From Cyanoderma ruficeps (Eukaryota; Chordata; Aves; Passeriformes; Timaliidae), in NCBI GenBank assembly GCA_008694505.1, contig VZDJ01000174.1:10694286-10758285 (forward strand): a DNA stretch of 64,000 nucleotides. The letters are read 5' to 3'. The notes under the pieces were generated by a model. It was not told where the DNA came from. It was given only the letters and a program-made list of their open reading frames with translations, and ran no database searches. The translations under genes were made by a program, and so were the position numbers. The stretch's first letter is position 1, and each line of letters begins with the position of its first letter. Positions 1 to 10,500 of this stretch are shown here, in pieces.

Positions 1-638
1 TCACACTTGCCACGAGGATGCCAGATCGGCGCACTGGGAGCTCACACTGAGCAGTTGCTGGGTGCTCGTTCGAGATGACCGGCAGCACCTCGCCCTCCCG
101 GGCAGCCACAAGGACACAGACCCAGCCCTTTGCCTTGGCTCCTCAGCACTCGGCCAGGGCAGTGGCTGCAGCTCTGCTCTTGGTACTTAGAGCCTTTCTA
201 CACTGGCTTACCGCACCCCGTAGCTCCACCAACACGTTTACAGGACTGCTGCTTAGAACGTTTTCTGGTCCCAAACTTACCCTGTCTCAGAGTATGAGAC
301 CATCGAAGTAGCCACTCAACCAGCATTTGTTATAACACTGCCAAATTTCTTCTGAAAATGAACAGGTACTAAACACGCCGAGCAAAAATTTGGCTCATCA
401 CTATGAACACACTTGTAAGGTGTAGTTCCCTAAATTTAATGTGATGACTAAATGGCATTTCTCCACACATAACTGTGTAAGCAGACAGGAATGATTACCT
501 TTAAACTCAATTACTATCACAACTAGCAAGTTACTTTTTGAAGACAAAGTTCCAGATAATGTGAAAGAAAGTTTTAAATTTCCATTTTAAAATTTACGTT
601 TACTGTATCCAGTATTTCCTCTCCTTTTCAGATGATTC
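1..638. other. Left flank, no complete gene seen
   Basis: No supported coding exon was found here. On the minus strand an ATTAAA hexamer at 440-435 lies about 200 bases beyond the stop codon of the gene at 639-2458 and could be its polyadenylation signal. A stop-free plus-strand stretch at 75-311 has no splice or homology support. Confidence 0.4.
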
Positions 639-2458
639 CTAATCTATTTTCTTAGACATCTTCTGCACTGGAATGCGCCGAACTTCTTTCAAATCCATCC
701 CACTTTTAAATAAAGGCATTTTCCTCAGCTACTTTATTCAGCTTCTCACTATTTCCTGTCTCACTTCTGCTCAAGGGAATTCCTGAGGTGTCCCTAAATG
801 TTTTGCAGCTGCCTGGTGCCTGCTGAAGCACTTTGATTGGTATTTCAATAGTATTAATAATCCTCCTTTTCTCCAAACATGTGTGTACCATTTGGGACTC
901 CACATTGTACATTGCTCGCTTCACTGCAGATCAATTGCTACTGGCCTTACTCAGAAGTGCAGACCTTAAATTGGTGTGCAAATATAGGAGGTAACAAAAG
1001 ACTGTTACAGTCAAATCTGTTCAAACATATTTGGGTATATGTTAATTAGAGTTGAGTCATACCTATTGGTTCAACACTTTCAACTCGTGAATCTGTGTAC
1101 GTCTTGAGGCTACTGAAACTTTTCAGAATAGTCCCATTATTATACTCTTTAAGAAGGTTAGTCACAATTTCACATGGATTATAATATTAGCAGAGACATT
1201 TGTGCATAGCACTTGTGCCAGCTAATCAGTCATATGAACCATTTCCTTTGTATGTGTGTTCCACAGAAATACACAGCACTTCGCACTTCGCGGCACAATT
1301 GCAATTTCAGTGAGTAGCTGTCAGTTTTTCTGAGCTTTCACTGGTATTTTAATTAACTGCTACTGATATAACAAGCAATTAATTCAGCATTCATTACTTA
1401 TTAGGTTGATTATTACTTAAATTTAGTTTTTAAAGCTTGCTCAGTTTATTATTGGGAATTGTCCCAAGAGAATGCCAAGCCTAGCAGCAAGGATTCAGAC
1501 TTGGAGACAGCAGCTTCCTCTGTAACCCAGACGTGGGTTTAGTGATTTGTCAGCTTTCTCCTCTAGAAGCAGATGAAAACTGCTTTAAAAATACCCAGCA
1601 CCTTCACAAAACCATCAGCAATAGGATGGTGTATGATGCTGTGGAAAGTACACAGAAAGACTTGCTTTAAAAAGGGAAAACAGCACTGGTTTTTTTTCCC
1701 CTCTTTTCATTCACTCTCCTCGCTGCACTCATGTGCTTGCATGGCACTCCACGACAAAGTGTGGGGAACTGATGCTAAACTATACAACTTTCAGTTGTTA
1801 TACTAATTTTACACAGTCTTGGAAGCCAACCTTTGATACTTAATCTCCCTTTTGTTCCCCCCATTTCTTCAGTCTGCCCAGTTTAACTTATTCTAGACTG
1901 CCTGGAACCAAAGCAACCTGACCCATTCAAAACAAGATCGCCACGTTAGGGATCTGTGCAACGTGGAAATACAAGCGAGGATTCCATCTCTTTGACTCCC
2001 AGTGAATTAGGCATTCATGCCTACCTAAGCAAACCTGACAGACAACTTCTCCTAAAACATACATTACAATGCAATCCTAAATATGCAATGCAAACAGCAA
2101 AGGTTTTGTATTTAAGATTAACAGTTAAACTACTGGGCTGTCCCCAGGAAAACTCCTCCCTAGGTAACAAGTAAACTGGCATTAAAAAAAAGTTAATCCT
2201 AGAAGACAACTAGGAACCCCTACATCTGTACATTTTACAGCATTCAAAAGAGACACGACTTTCTGTCTATTGGCTCAAGAGTTAATTAAGATGTGAATTG
2301 CATCAGAGTTACTTCACCTCAGGCAACCAGTATATTGCTTCCATTGAAGATTCAGAACTATGGATTAAAAAAATCTTACCTTTGGATAGAGGGTTCTCAA
2401 AATCTCTTTCCTCCAAACAGGCGTGAAGCTGGCCCTTCGTCAACTCATTATAGCTCAT
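639..2458 (-). CDS. Unrecognised three-exon coding gene, about 147 aa
   Basis: I do not recognise this gene. Three minus-strand exons join with consistent phase. Exon A is 2496-2380 (acceptor gtctttcag, donor gtaaga), with ATG at 2458-2456 and an in-frame TGA 21 bases upstream; the protein starts MSYNELTKGQ. Exon B is 1146-1063 (acceptor cttcttaaag after a ctaac-like branch site, donor gtatga) and contains LKSFSSLKTYTDSRVESVEP. Exon C starts at 923 (acceptor gatctgcag), joins in phase as V, and reads VKRAMYNVESQMVHTCLEKR onward. The frame of exon C stops at 708-706. Shifting by one base in the run TTTATTT gives 22 further codons (SGMDLKEVRRIPVQKMSKK-ID) to a TAG at 641-639, so a one-base insertion or sequence error is possible. 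No known domain is visible. The product is polar and lysine/serine-rich, with no membrane segment. Other exons between A and B cannot be excluded. Confidence 0.5.
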
Positions 2459-2496
2459 TATAGTTTTGTCTCCTCTTCAGCATGAGCAGTTCTTCC

Positions 2497-5400
2497 CTGA
2501 AAGACAATAATAGGGTTAATTAGCAGCCAGCTCTCAAATCAAAGTACAATTCATAGGGTAAATTTGAAAAACTGTAAAAATAAAAAAAAACCAAACAAAA
2601 CCCACATAAAAACCACCTTAAACGAACCAATTTTCTATATGCCTTAAGTTGCAGTAACCCTTTTTTCATGAGGAACTTTGGCAGGTTGGTTACAGTCCCA
2701 TACCCATAATTCTTAAAATCATAAGTACTCAGATCACCATTACCATTTGATACAGATTATTTTTCACTGGGCTGGTGATCGTTTCTGAGAGGATATGAAA
2801 TTTCAAGATCCTTGCTTCACCTGAAATCGTGTTTTCATTTCCTCCCTGTCACCTTCTCCCCACTTTCTGAAATCCTGCAGAAATCCCACCACTAACCTAG
2901 AAATGCAGTCTGTACCAAGCCCACAAACACACAGCATCAGCTGGCTGCCAGTATTGTCAGCAGCCTCTGGCATGAGGTAAATTACCAAAACCACAAGTAC
3001 TGTACTACCAGAGTGGCTCTTCAGCTAAAATGACCTTCTGTGAATAAACTTGATATCCACAAGTATTTGAGTTATTTATTAGAATATAAGAGGGGGGAAA
3101 AACCCTCAAACCTGACTAGGTGAGCACACACTGCTTATTTTTAACAAGGTACTTCATGTGATTTTAATGAAGTATACACAAGTTATCACAATTAATTTTA
3201 TCCTCACAGTATTTACCATGTATTGTACAATGATAAATTTTACATGGTTATCCAAAAGACTTGCAAGCCTCTTCTCGATATACTTTGTTTGCATCTCACC
3301 ATCTCATGTAAGTAAAACTCTTACACAAGTTAAAATACTATTTGTTTTAGAAATAATTTCTGAATTTGACCCATAATGAAGAAGCTTATTTAAAATTGCT
3401 GGTTTGTCATAAAACCTAAATGCATTAGCTCCTAGGCTCTCCTATGGAAGTGAGCTACAGTTATCATACTTGCAGGGCAATGCTATGGAAACATGAAAGT
3501 TTCAATCATTCTGCAGCAGCTGCACATTCCTGTTGTGCAAAAATAAAACTGAGGCACAAGTAAAGGAAAAGACTTGCTCAAAATCAGTGTCAGCAGGACT
3601 GGAGTGTGTAGAAGATGAATTTGTGAAATCCATTTCTCTACAGCCCTCCATCATTCAGCTCTTGCTGATGAGGTATGTGCCATTTCAGTCACATTCCTGT
3701 CATTGTAGCTTGGTGAAACAAACTCTCCTGGTTCTTCCCAATCACTGATTCCACACTGTGTCATGTTCCTTAAGTGTTTGATGAGACAGCCTTTACATCG
3801 TATGCAGCCTTTGTTCACTTGCTGAATACCCTTTAGTATATTGCTTTCCTTATCTTATTAAGAATATTATTAGAGAAGTGCTGAAGTGATATACTTCAGT
3901 TTATCAGTTAGTCATTCATACCACTACTTAATCATTTGTGGGTTTTACTTCAGATCTGAACCTTCATTCTGTGTCATCTGACTTTACAGGCAATTGGTCC
4001 CAGGAGAGATTGACTGTTGTGCAAGTTGCAGCCTTTGGAAGTATTCCCCCTGTTACACTTCATCTAGATTTCCTACATGGAAGGATTGCAATTTAAAAAA
4101 ACACACATATACATTTTAATAAAAATATGACAATTCACATACTCCATCTTCCATCAGTGCCCACTATAAAGCTCAATTAACCTTTCAAGTAGATCTCAGT
4201 CTCTTGCATCTCCTTTCATTTTCTCTCCAGTTCTACTGGGGGCTGTTTTCCTCTCCTGACATTATATCCAATTTTCTATTAATATTTTCCTTGATTTTAC
4301 CCTTCTCTGACTGACTTTTTTTTTCTACTTCTTTAATAAGGTTTTATCATTTGCACTCTATGTTCTCGTTTTGACTGCAGTCCTCAGGAGACATAATTTA
4401 TCCATTCCCACCCACCCCTCAGTCGTTTTTCCAGCTGTTGCACCTTATTTCCCATGGTCAGAACCCCCCTGTTCTCTAAGCACCATATCACATAAAACAC
4501 CTTCATATTAAAAAATTCACAGCAGTACTCACAACAAATAAAAGTAACATTACTCTATTAAAAATCTGGAAAGAAGCTCTGGTGAACAAGCCTTTCTGAA
4601 GCTTGAAAGATGGTGCTGTTATAAACTAATATAAACTACTTTAAATCTTAACCAATCCTAACATAATCCTAACCAATTAGAAAGTGTTAATTTGGCTACC
4701 AAAAATCAGACTAATTATCTCTATTAATTAAAGTCTTTCTCCCTTCAGGTAATTAAGGACAATACTCGAGACTGAAAGAAGTTTTTAGGTGCCTAAATTC
4801 CGTGTAGCCTTTGCTTCAGTAACTTCTGAGCAAAAAAGAATTTCAGAGCTTACTGAGCAGCTGTATGTTAAGAACACTTTGGAAACATAAACCGGGAACA
4901 CAGAAACCAGCCAGTAACTAAACCTTCACACCATCTATTTTATTGACAACTTTGTTCATTCAGCCCCCACTTTGAAAAGTAATTTTAAGTAAGACTCAGT
5001 TTATGAGATTTGGAGTGAGTTTGTAAGAGCAACTAGCAACAAGTTCTGAAGTTAACCATGACCTACTGCACAAAAGAGGGGAGATCTTAAACCCTAACTG
5101 AGCATTCAAAATCCGTATTTTTCTCAGCCTTTTACTAAAAAGAACCACAAACGTGGACTGATTGTATGGCTGAATTCAGTCGAGGCATAAACAAGTCCAA
5201 CTCCACCTGAAGTAAGTAGGAAAAAAATTATACCAGAGTCAAATCTCTGTCCCATGTTGGAAAAGGATATTGTCCACAAGGAATAATTAGAAAACCATGA
5301 ACAAATATACAGTGGGTAGGTGCATTTATATTTACCCTAGCTTAGCTGAACTAACATTGCCAGGAATAGTAATTCCATTTTATTTGAGATTCTATTTTAG

Positions 5401-6060
5401 TAAGCTCTGTATAAGCTTGTATTAATGACAGTCCCTACTATAAACAGTTTATGACAGTCAAGGCTGCTTTTTGGATTGAAATGAGACAAAAAGGGAAATG
5501 CAGAGGCAGAGACCACAAATAGCAGTGTGGTTCCCATTGCACTAGCACTCTTTTTTTTCCTTTTCACTGTAAGTTAAAGAAGATTTAATGATTCCATAAC
5601 AATTCTATCACCAAAACTCTTGTAAGGTTAGTAAATTTTGTCAGTGGTATCACAGTCAGAATTCTGTTGGAAGATATGGCAGGTGTGTGTGTAAGTGCTC
5701 ACACTATGGGCCCAGGAGAGTATTTTTGGCTTTTTTTTTAAAGTTAAGTTTTACATTTACATACACCCTACAAAAACAGATTTTGCAATAAATTGAGGTA
5801 GAAGAGTCTTCCTGGAAAGGATACTGAACGTGGACAGAAAGGTTTCTAAATATATTCAAATTCAGACAAAATATGACATGGAAACAAACTTGGAACAATG
5901 ATTAAATCGTATTTCCTTATCATAAAAATACTTATAATTTGAAATCCAATTGTATGGCTTCTTGTGAAACAGCCAAACGCTGGAAATACTTGGCATTTTA
6001 AAGTTTGAAGGGACCTTTAAAAAAAAATCCTTTCTCTATTTAATTAGCCTGCATTCAGTG
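2497..6060. other. AT-rich non-coding stretch
   Basis: No coding exon was recognised on either strand. Because exon A of the minus-strand gene begins with a splice acceptor, this interval is probably its 5' intron, leading back to a non-coding first exon in the CpG island at about 6.1-6.6 kb. Confidence 0.4.
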
Positions 6061-6089
6061 CAGAGTTACAGATGTCCCTGGGGCAAAGT

Positions 6090-6600
6090 GGTACGGCCAG
6101 GGCTCAGCTGAAAGGAGCCGTGAGAAAGCTCCGGGATGAAGTCCCGGTTTGACAAAGCACCAGCTCGGGAAGGCTCCGCCGCGGGCAGTGCTGCCGCGCC
6201 GCCCGGTCCGGCAGCGCTGCGGGACACGGGGAGCCGCAAATACACCCCTGGCGGGGAGCAGGGCGGGCTGCGGCATGGACCGCGGGCAGGCTGCGCCGGT
6301 GTGACCCCAGGGAAGGGCACACGCCACAACCCTTCGGGGCAGCGAGACCCCCGGCTCCTCTCACACCTGCGGGGCCGCCGCCTCAGCGCACAGCTCCGCT
6401 CGCACCGTCCTCCCTCACAGCCGAGCACCCCTCGCCTCGTGCCGGCTGCTCTCGGCGCCGCAGCCCGGCTGCCCCTCACGGCCGAGCGCCTCAGCCTCGC
6501 CAGCACCGTCCCCGGCCCCCGTCAGGGCTCTCGCACACCCGGCTCATGCCGGCTCCGACAGCACCGCAGCCGCCACAGCCGCGCTCTGCCTCGCACACAT
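6090..6600. promoter_or_regulatory. CpG island, probable promoter of the leftward gene
   Basis: Base composition changes sharply from AT-rich to GC- and CpG-rich at about 6.1 kb. Long open frames occur on both strands here but are composition artefacts without splice or homology support. The position, upstream of the minus-strand gene at 639-2458 and divergent from DRG1, suggests a promoter. The transcription start is not visible. Confidence 0.45.
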
Positions 6601-7095
6601 CACACGGACACGGGGCACAGACATACGGATTTCACACACACATCACACACACACACGGATCTCCCACGCACACGCCACATGTACACGGATCTCACACACA
6701 CAGGGATCTCCCACACACACGGATCTCACATACACAGGGATCTCCTACACACACATGGATCTCTCTCACACACACAGATCCCACGGATACACTAATCTCT
6801 CTCACACGCATGGATCTCACAGGCACGCCACCTCTCATATACACACGGATCCCTCACACACAGATTGCTCACATGCATGGATCTCACACACACACACACG
6901 CGGATGTCACAGGCACACGGACGCCTCACATACACGGATCCCTCACAAACACGGACCTCACACACACACGGATCTCACAGGCACACGGATCTCACAGGCA
7001 CCCGGATCTCTCACACACAAGGATCTCTCACACACACGTATCTCTCTCACACACAGACCCCTCACACACACGGGCCTCACACTCGGGCATCTCTC
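6590..7095. repeat. CACACGGATCT-type minisatellite
   Basis: About 500 bases are built from an irregular tandem unit of roughly 16-24 bases: (CA)n followed by GGATCTC or a near variant, such as CACACACGGATCTCACA. Single-base variants interrupt it throughout (GGATCCC, GGATGTC, ATCTCTC). The array is stop-free in all three plus frames, giving His/Thr/Ser/Arg-rich pseudo-proteins. It lies directly upstream of the DRG1 promoter. Confidence 0.9.
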
Positions 7096-7109
7096 CCTCA
7101 CGCTCGCCC

Positions 7110-7580
7110 CTCACAGCGTTGCCCGCTCTTTCTGTGAGGCGGCGCGCGCTCTGCACACGGCCCAGGGGGCGCTGCGCCGCCTCCCCTCAGGGCAGCGCGC
7201 GAAGCCGGCGGCGCGCGCCGCGCGCCCTTTCCCGCCCGCCGCCTCTCGCGAGAGGTCGGCACGCGCGTGCGCGGCCCCGAGCGGTGCGCGAGGAGCTGCG
7301 GCGCTGAGGGGCGGCCGGGCGGGCCGGGCCCGACGCCACCATGAGCGGCACCCTGGCCAAGATCGCGGAGATTGAGGCGGAGGTACCGCGCCGCCGCCCT
7401 CCGCCTCCCGCGGGACGGGCACGGAGCGCCGAACGGGGAGGACGCGGGGCTCGGGCCGGGGAGGGGGACGGCCGCCGGGCCGCGCTGCGGAGGGGTGGCG
7501 GGGCCCTGTCCCCAAGCGTCGCGCAGGGGCCGAGGGCGGCAGAGCCCTCCCGGTGTGAGCCCTCGGTCCTGTGCCCTTGC
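7110..7580 (+). promoter_or_regulatory. DRG1 CpG-island promoter
   Basis: The interval is dense in CpG and spans the 5' UTR, first coding exon and first intron of DRG1. No TATA box is seen. A 14-base perfect palindrome CCTCTCGCGAGAGG at 7242-7255, with core TCTCGCGAGA, lies about 90 bases before the ATG. This core is a known TATA-less promoter element bound by BANP and reported for ZBTB33. The start codon is in a strong Kozak context (gccaccATGa). Confidence 0.75.
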
Positions 7581-10500
7581 AGATGGCCCGGACGCAGAAG
7601 AACAAGGCCACCGCCCACCACCTGGGGCTGCTGAAGGCCCGTCTGGCCAAGCTGCGCCGAGAGCTCATCACCCCCAAGGGAGGCGGCGGCGGCGGCCCCG
7701 GGGAAGGTGCGTGGTCTGTGCAGGAGCTGCCGATGTGCGGGAGGCGGGACGGAAGTGGATCTAACCGTGGGCTCTTGTCCGCACAAATCGTGTCAGATTA
7801 TCTACTAAACAGTCGTAGAATCACGGAAGGGTTTGGCTTGGAAGGGACCTTAGAGATCATTTTGTTCTACACCCCTGTCATGGCCGGGACGCCTTCCGCT
7901 AGATCAGGTTGCTCGGGGCCCTATTTAAACTGGCCTTGAACACTTGCAGGGATGGGGCAGCCACAGCTTCTCTGGGCAACCTGTTCCGTCCTCGCTTTCT
8001 CTTGTCCTCCCCAGCACAGGACCTCTGCCCATGATTGGTGGCCCTTCCTGGGGCTGTGGAGTGGAGCCCTTCCTGAAGTGTAGATGAAAGTGCTTTTGTA
8101 TTTTGGCTGATATAATCTTTGCAGAAATCTTAAGGTTTTTACACAAAGAAGCACCTTTGCAGCAGCCGTTTGTTTTTATCTATAAAAACAAAGCTGCAGT
8201 GCTTAAAGGGAATGCTCCACTTACACTCAAGTCAAACGCAGTCCACTGTGAAGCTTTGCAGCCAACACTTTATTAGACACATACTTATTATTTAGATATT
8301 TAGATTATTTAGACAGATATTTATTATTTATTAGATAGATACACGTCATGGAGTGTTACAAAGTGATACAAGGCAATAAAGATTGTGAACAATCAATTTC
8401 CCACTCTCATCATTCTAGGAAAGCTTACTTGGCTTGTGCTCAGGCAGTATTAAAAATAATAGTGTGTCTGCTGTCCAGAACATTAGAAGATAGAAAATGT
8501 CAATCATTAGACAAATATTTCTACTCCTTATTTGCAGGTTTTGATGTTGCAAAGACAGGTGATGCCCGCATTGGGTTTGTGGGTTTTCCATCAGTGGGGA
8601 AATCTACTCTTCTAAGTAATCTTGCTGGTGTGTACTCTGAAGTGGCAGCCTATGAATTCACCACACTGACTACTGTGCCTGGAGTCATTAGGTACAAAGG
8701 AGCAAAGATCCAGGTGAGATCTTGTGTCTGTGAGGGTAGGATGGGCTGTACAGGTGCTGTGCTGTCAGGGTTGAGTGGCCTGACATCAGCAGGTTGGAAG
8801 TGATGTGTAGAAGTGCTAGAGAATACCTTGGAAATGTTTCCATGAGGTATGGATTTTCCCCTGTTTTTCATTTTTCACTGGGAAGAAGTTCCTGTGGTAG
8901 TTCAAATTATTCCATGACATGATCTGTTCCATTGTACCAGCAGGGCACGTGGGATGATACAATAGATAACAATCAAATGGCAAACAGTCTTGTCATACTC
9001 TGTTCAGATTTGCAGTAGAATCAGCTGGTTTAGAAGGATAAAAGTAGGATTGATTTAATGAAGAATACTTTTCTCATGTGGTACTTTCCTTCCTGTGAAC
9101 AAATAGCTGCTTGATCTGCCAGGAATTATTGAAGGTGCCAAAGATGGTAAAGGCAGAGGACGGCAGGTCATTGCAGGTGAGTGTGTTGGAGCTGGAGACA
9201 GCAGCCTGTCACTGGTTCATTTAGCACAGTACAGCAGAATGAGGGGTTGGATCACTGTCTCTGATGTCTTTAAAAAGCTGGGTTGTTTGCTGGACTGGAG
9301 CTGAGAAGCAGGAGCTGCTTTCATATTGTTTTCAGTTCTGGCTTTGTGCAGTTGCTGGGTTTGTGCTCTGCCCTGACACTTCAGTGAAAGCACATGGCCA
9401 ATTTTGCAGGCAGATGTGGTCCCATCCTGAACAAGGCTGCCGTTTTCATTTCCTCACACAGTTAATTGTCCTCAGTTTGGTGTCTGAATAGAGGCAGGAA
9501 GGTTTTTTCCAGCCTCTGTCATTCTTACAGCATGTAAAGATCTGTCCATCAGTGATGCTTGGCCAGCACAATAAACTTCAGTCCTACACTGGCGTTTAAA
9601 AATAACCAGTGTGCTCCCCCTCAGGGGTTTCATAGTGTCATCAGTCCACCCAGCCATCTTGTGCTTGTTTTGTCTCAGATTGTGTGAGCATGATTTTTGA
9701 GAGGTGACTTTCTTTTTCTGATGCTTAGTTGCTCGAACCTGTAATCTCATTCTGATTGTTCTGGATGTGCTGAAACCCCTTGGCCACAAGAAAATCATTG
9801 AGAATGAACTGGAGGGATTTGGAATTCGTCTGAATAGTAAGCCCCCCAATATTGGCTTTAAAAAAAAGGATAAAGGAGGCATTAACCTTACAGCCACAGT
9901 AAGTTGGAAGTTTTCTTTAACCAAAATTAACAAATTGCTTGAAGGAAGAGGCATTTGTAGTTGATGGTATGTCTGGGATCATGCTGTGCTGTGCCTTCTT
10001 TAGGAGCTGCACTGCTGTACTGTGCTGCAGTCAGTTACTTTCCTTAGAGACCATCCACACCTCTCCTGGAGCCTGAACAGTTCTTTGCCCTCAAAACAGG
10101 GCCTGGGTTGCTTTCCACACATGACAAGTTTGAGATCCAAAGGAGGGTGTGCAAAAACTGCCTCTTATTTGGTGGCTACAGTGTTCTTCCAGAGAGGGTT
10201 GCTCAGAGTTTCAGGCCTTGCAACCCATTTACCCGAATCTTTAAAGGCACAGAAATAGCCAGAGATACCAAAAGTCAGAACTCTGTGCTCCAGGTACCTA
10301 AAGTGTAGTTGTCTGGGCTCTGAACGAGAAGATACATGAGTTTGTGTTGTATCTGGTCCCAGTCTGAAAGGAAACACTGCTTCTGCAGTGTCTGACTGCA
10401 GCTCTCAGTGGGGCATTAATAGAAATGAAGCTGGTAGGATTTAAGTCTGTGTTTCCCTCTCCTCAGACCAGCTATAATGAAATCAAGGTCATGTCCAGTA

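Noticed and set aside
180..300. Exon-like minus-strand stretch with a GTAAGC donor near 215
   Set aside because: A donor can be drawn, but no good acceptor or conserved peptide accompanies it, so it is not supported as part of the leftmost gene.
5980..6020. Possible CR1 remnant around aagtttgaagggacctt
   Set aside because: Only about 17 bases resemble the CR1 3' end, which is too short to support.
6066..6795. Several overlapping open frames of 86-219 codons on both strands
   Set aside because: They lie in a CpG island where stop codons are rare, have biased Ala/Arg/Pro/Gly composition and have no splice or homology support.
6546..7375. Open frames rich in His, Thr, Ser and Arg in all three plus frames
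   Set aside because: They are translations of the CACACGGATCT minisatellite. Being open in every frame is a property of the repeat.
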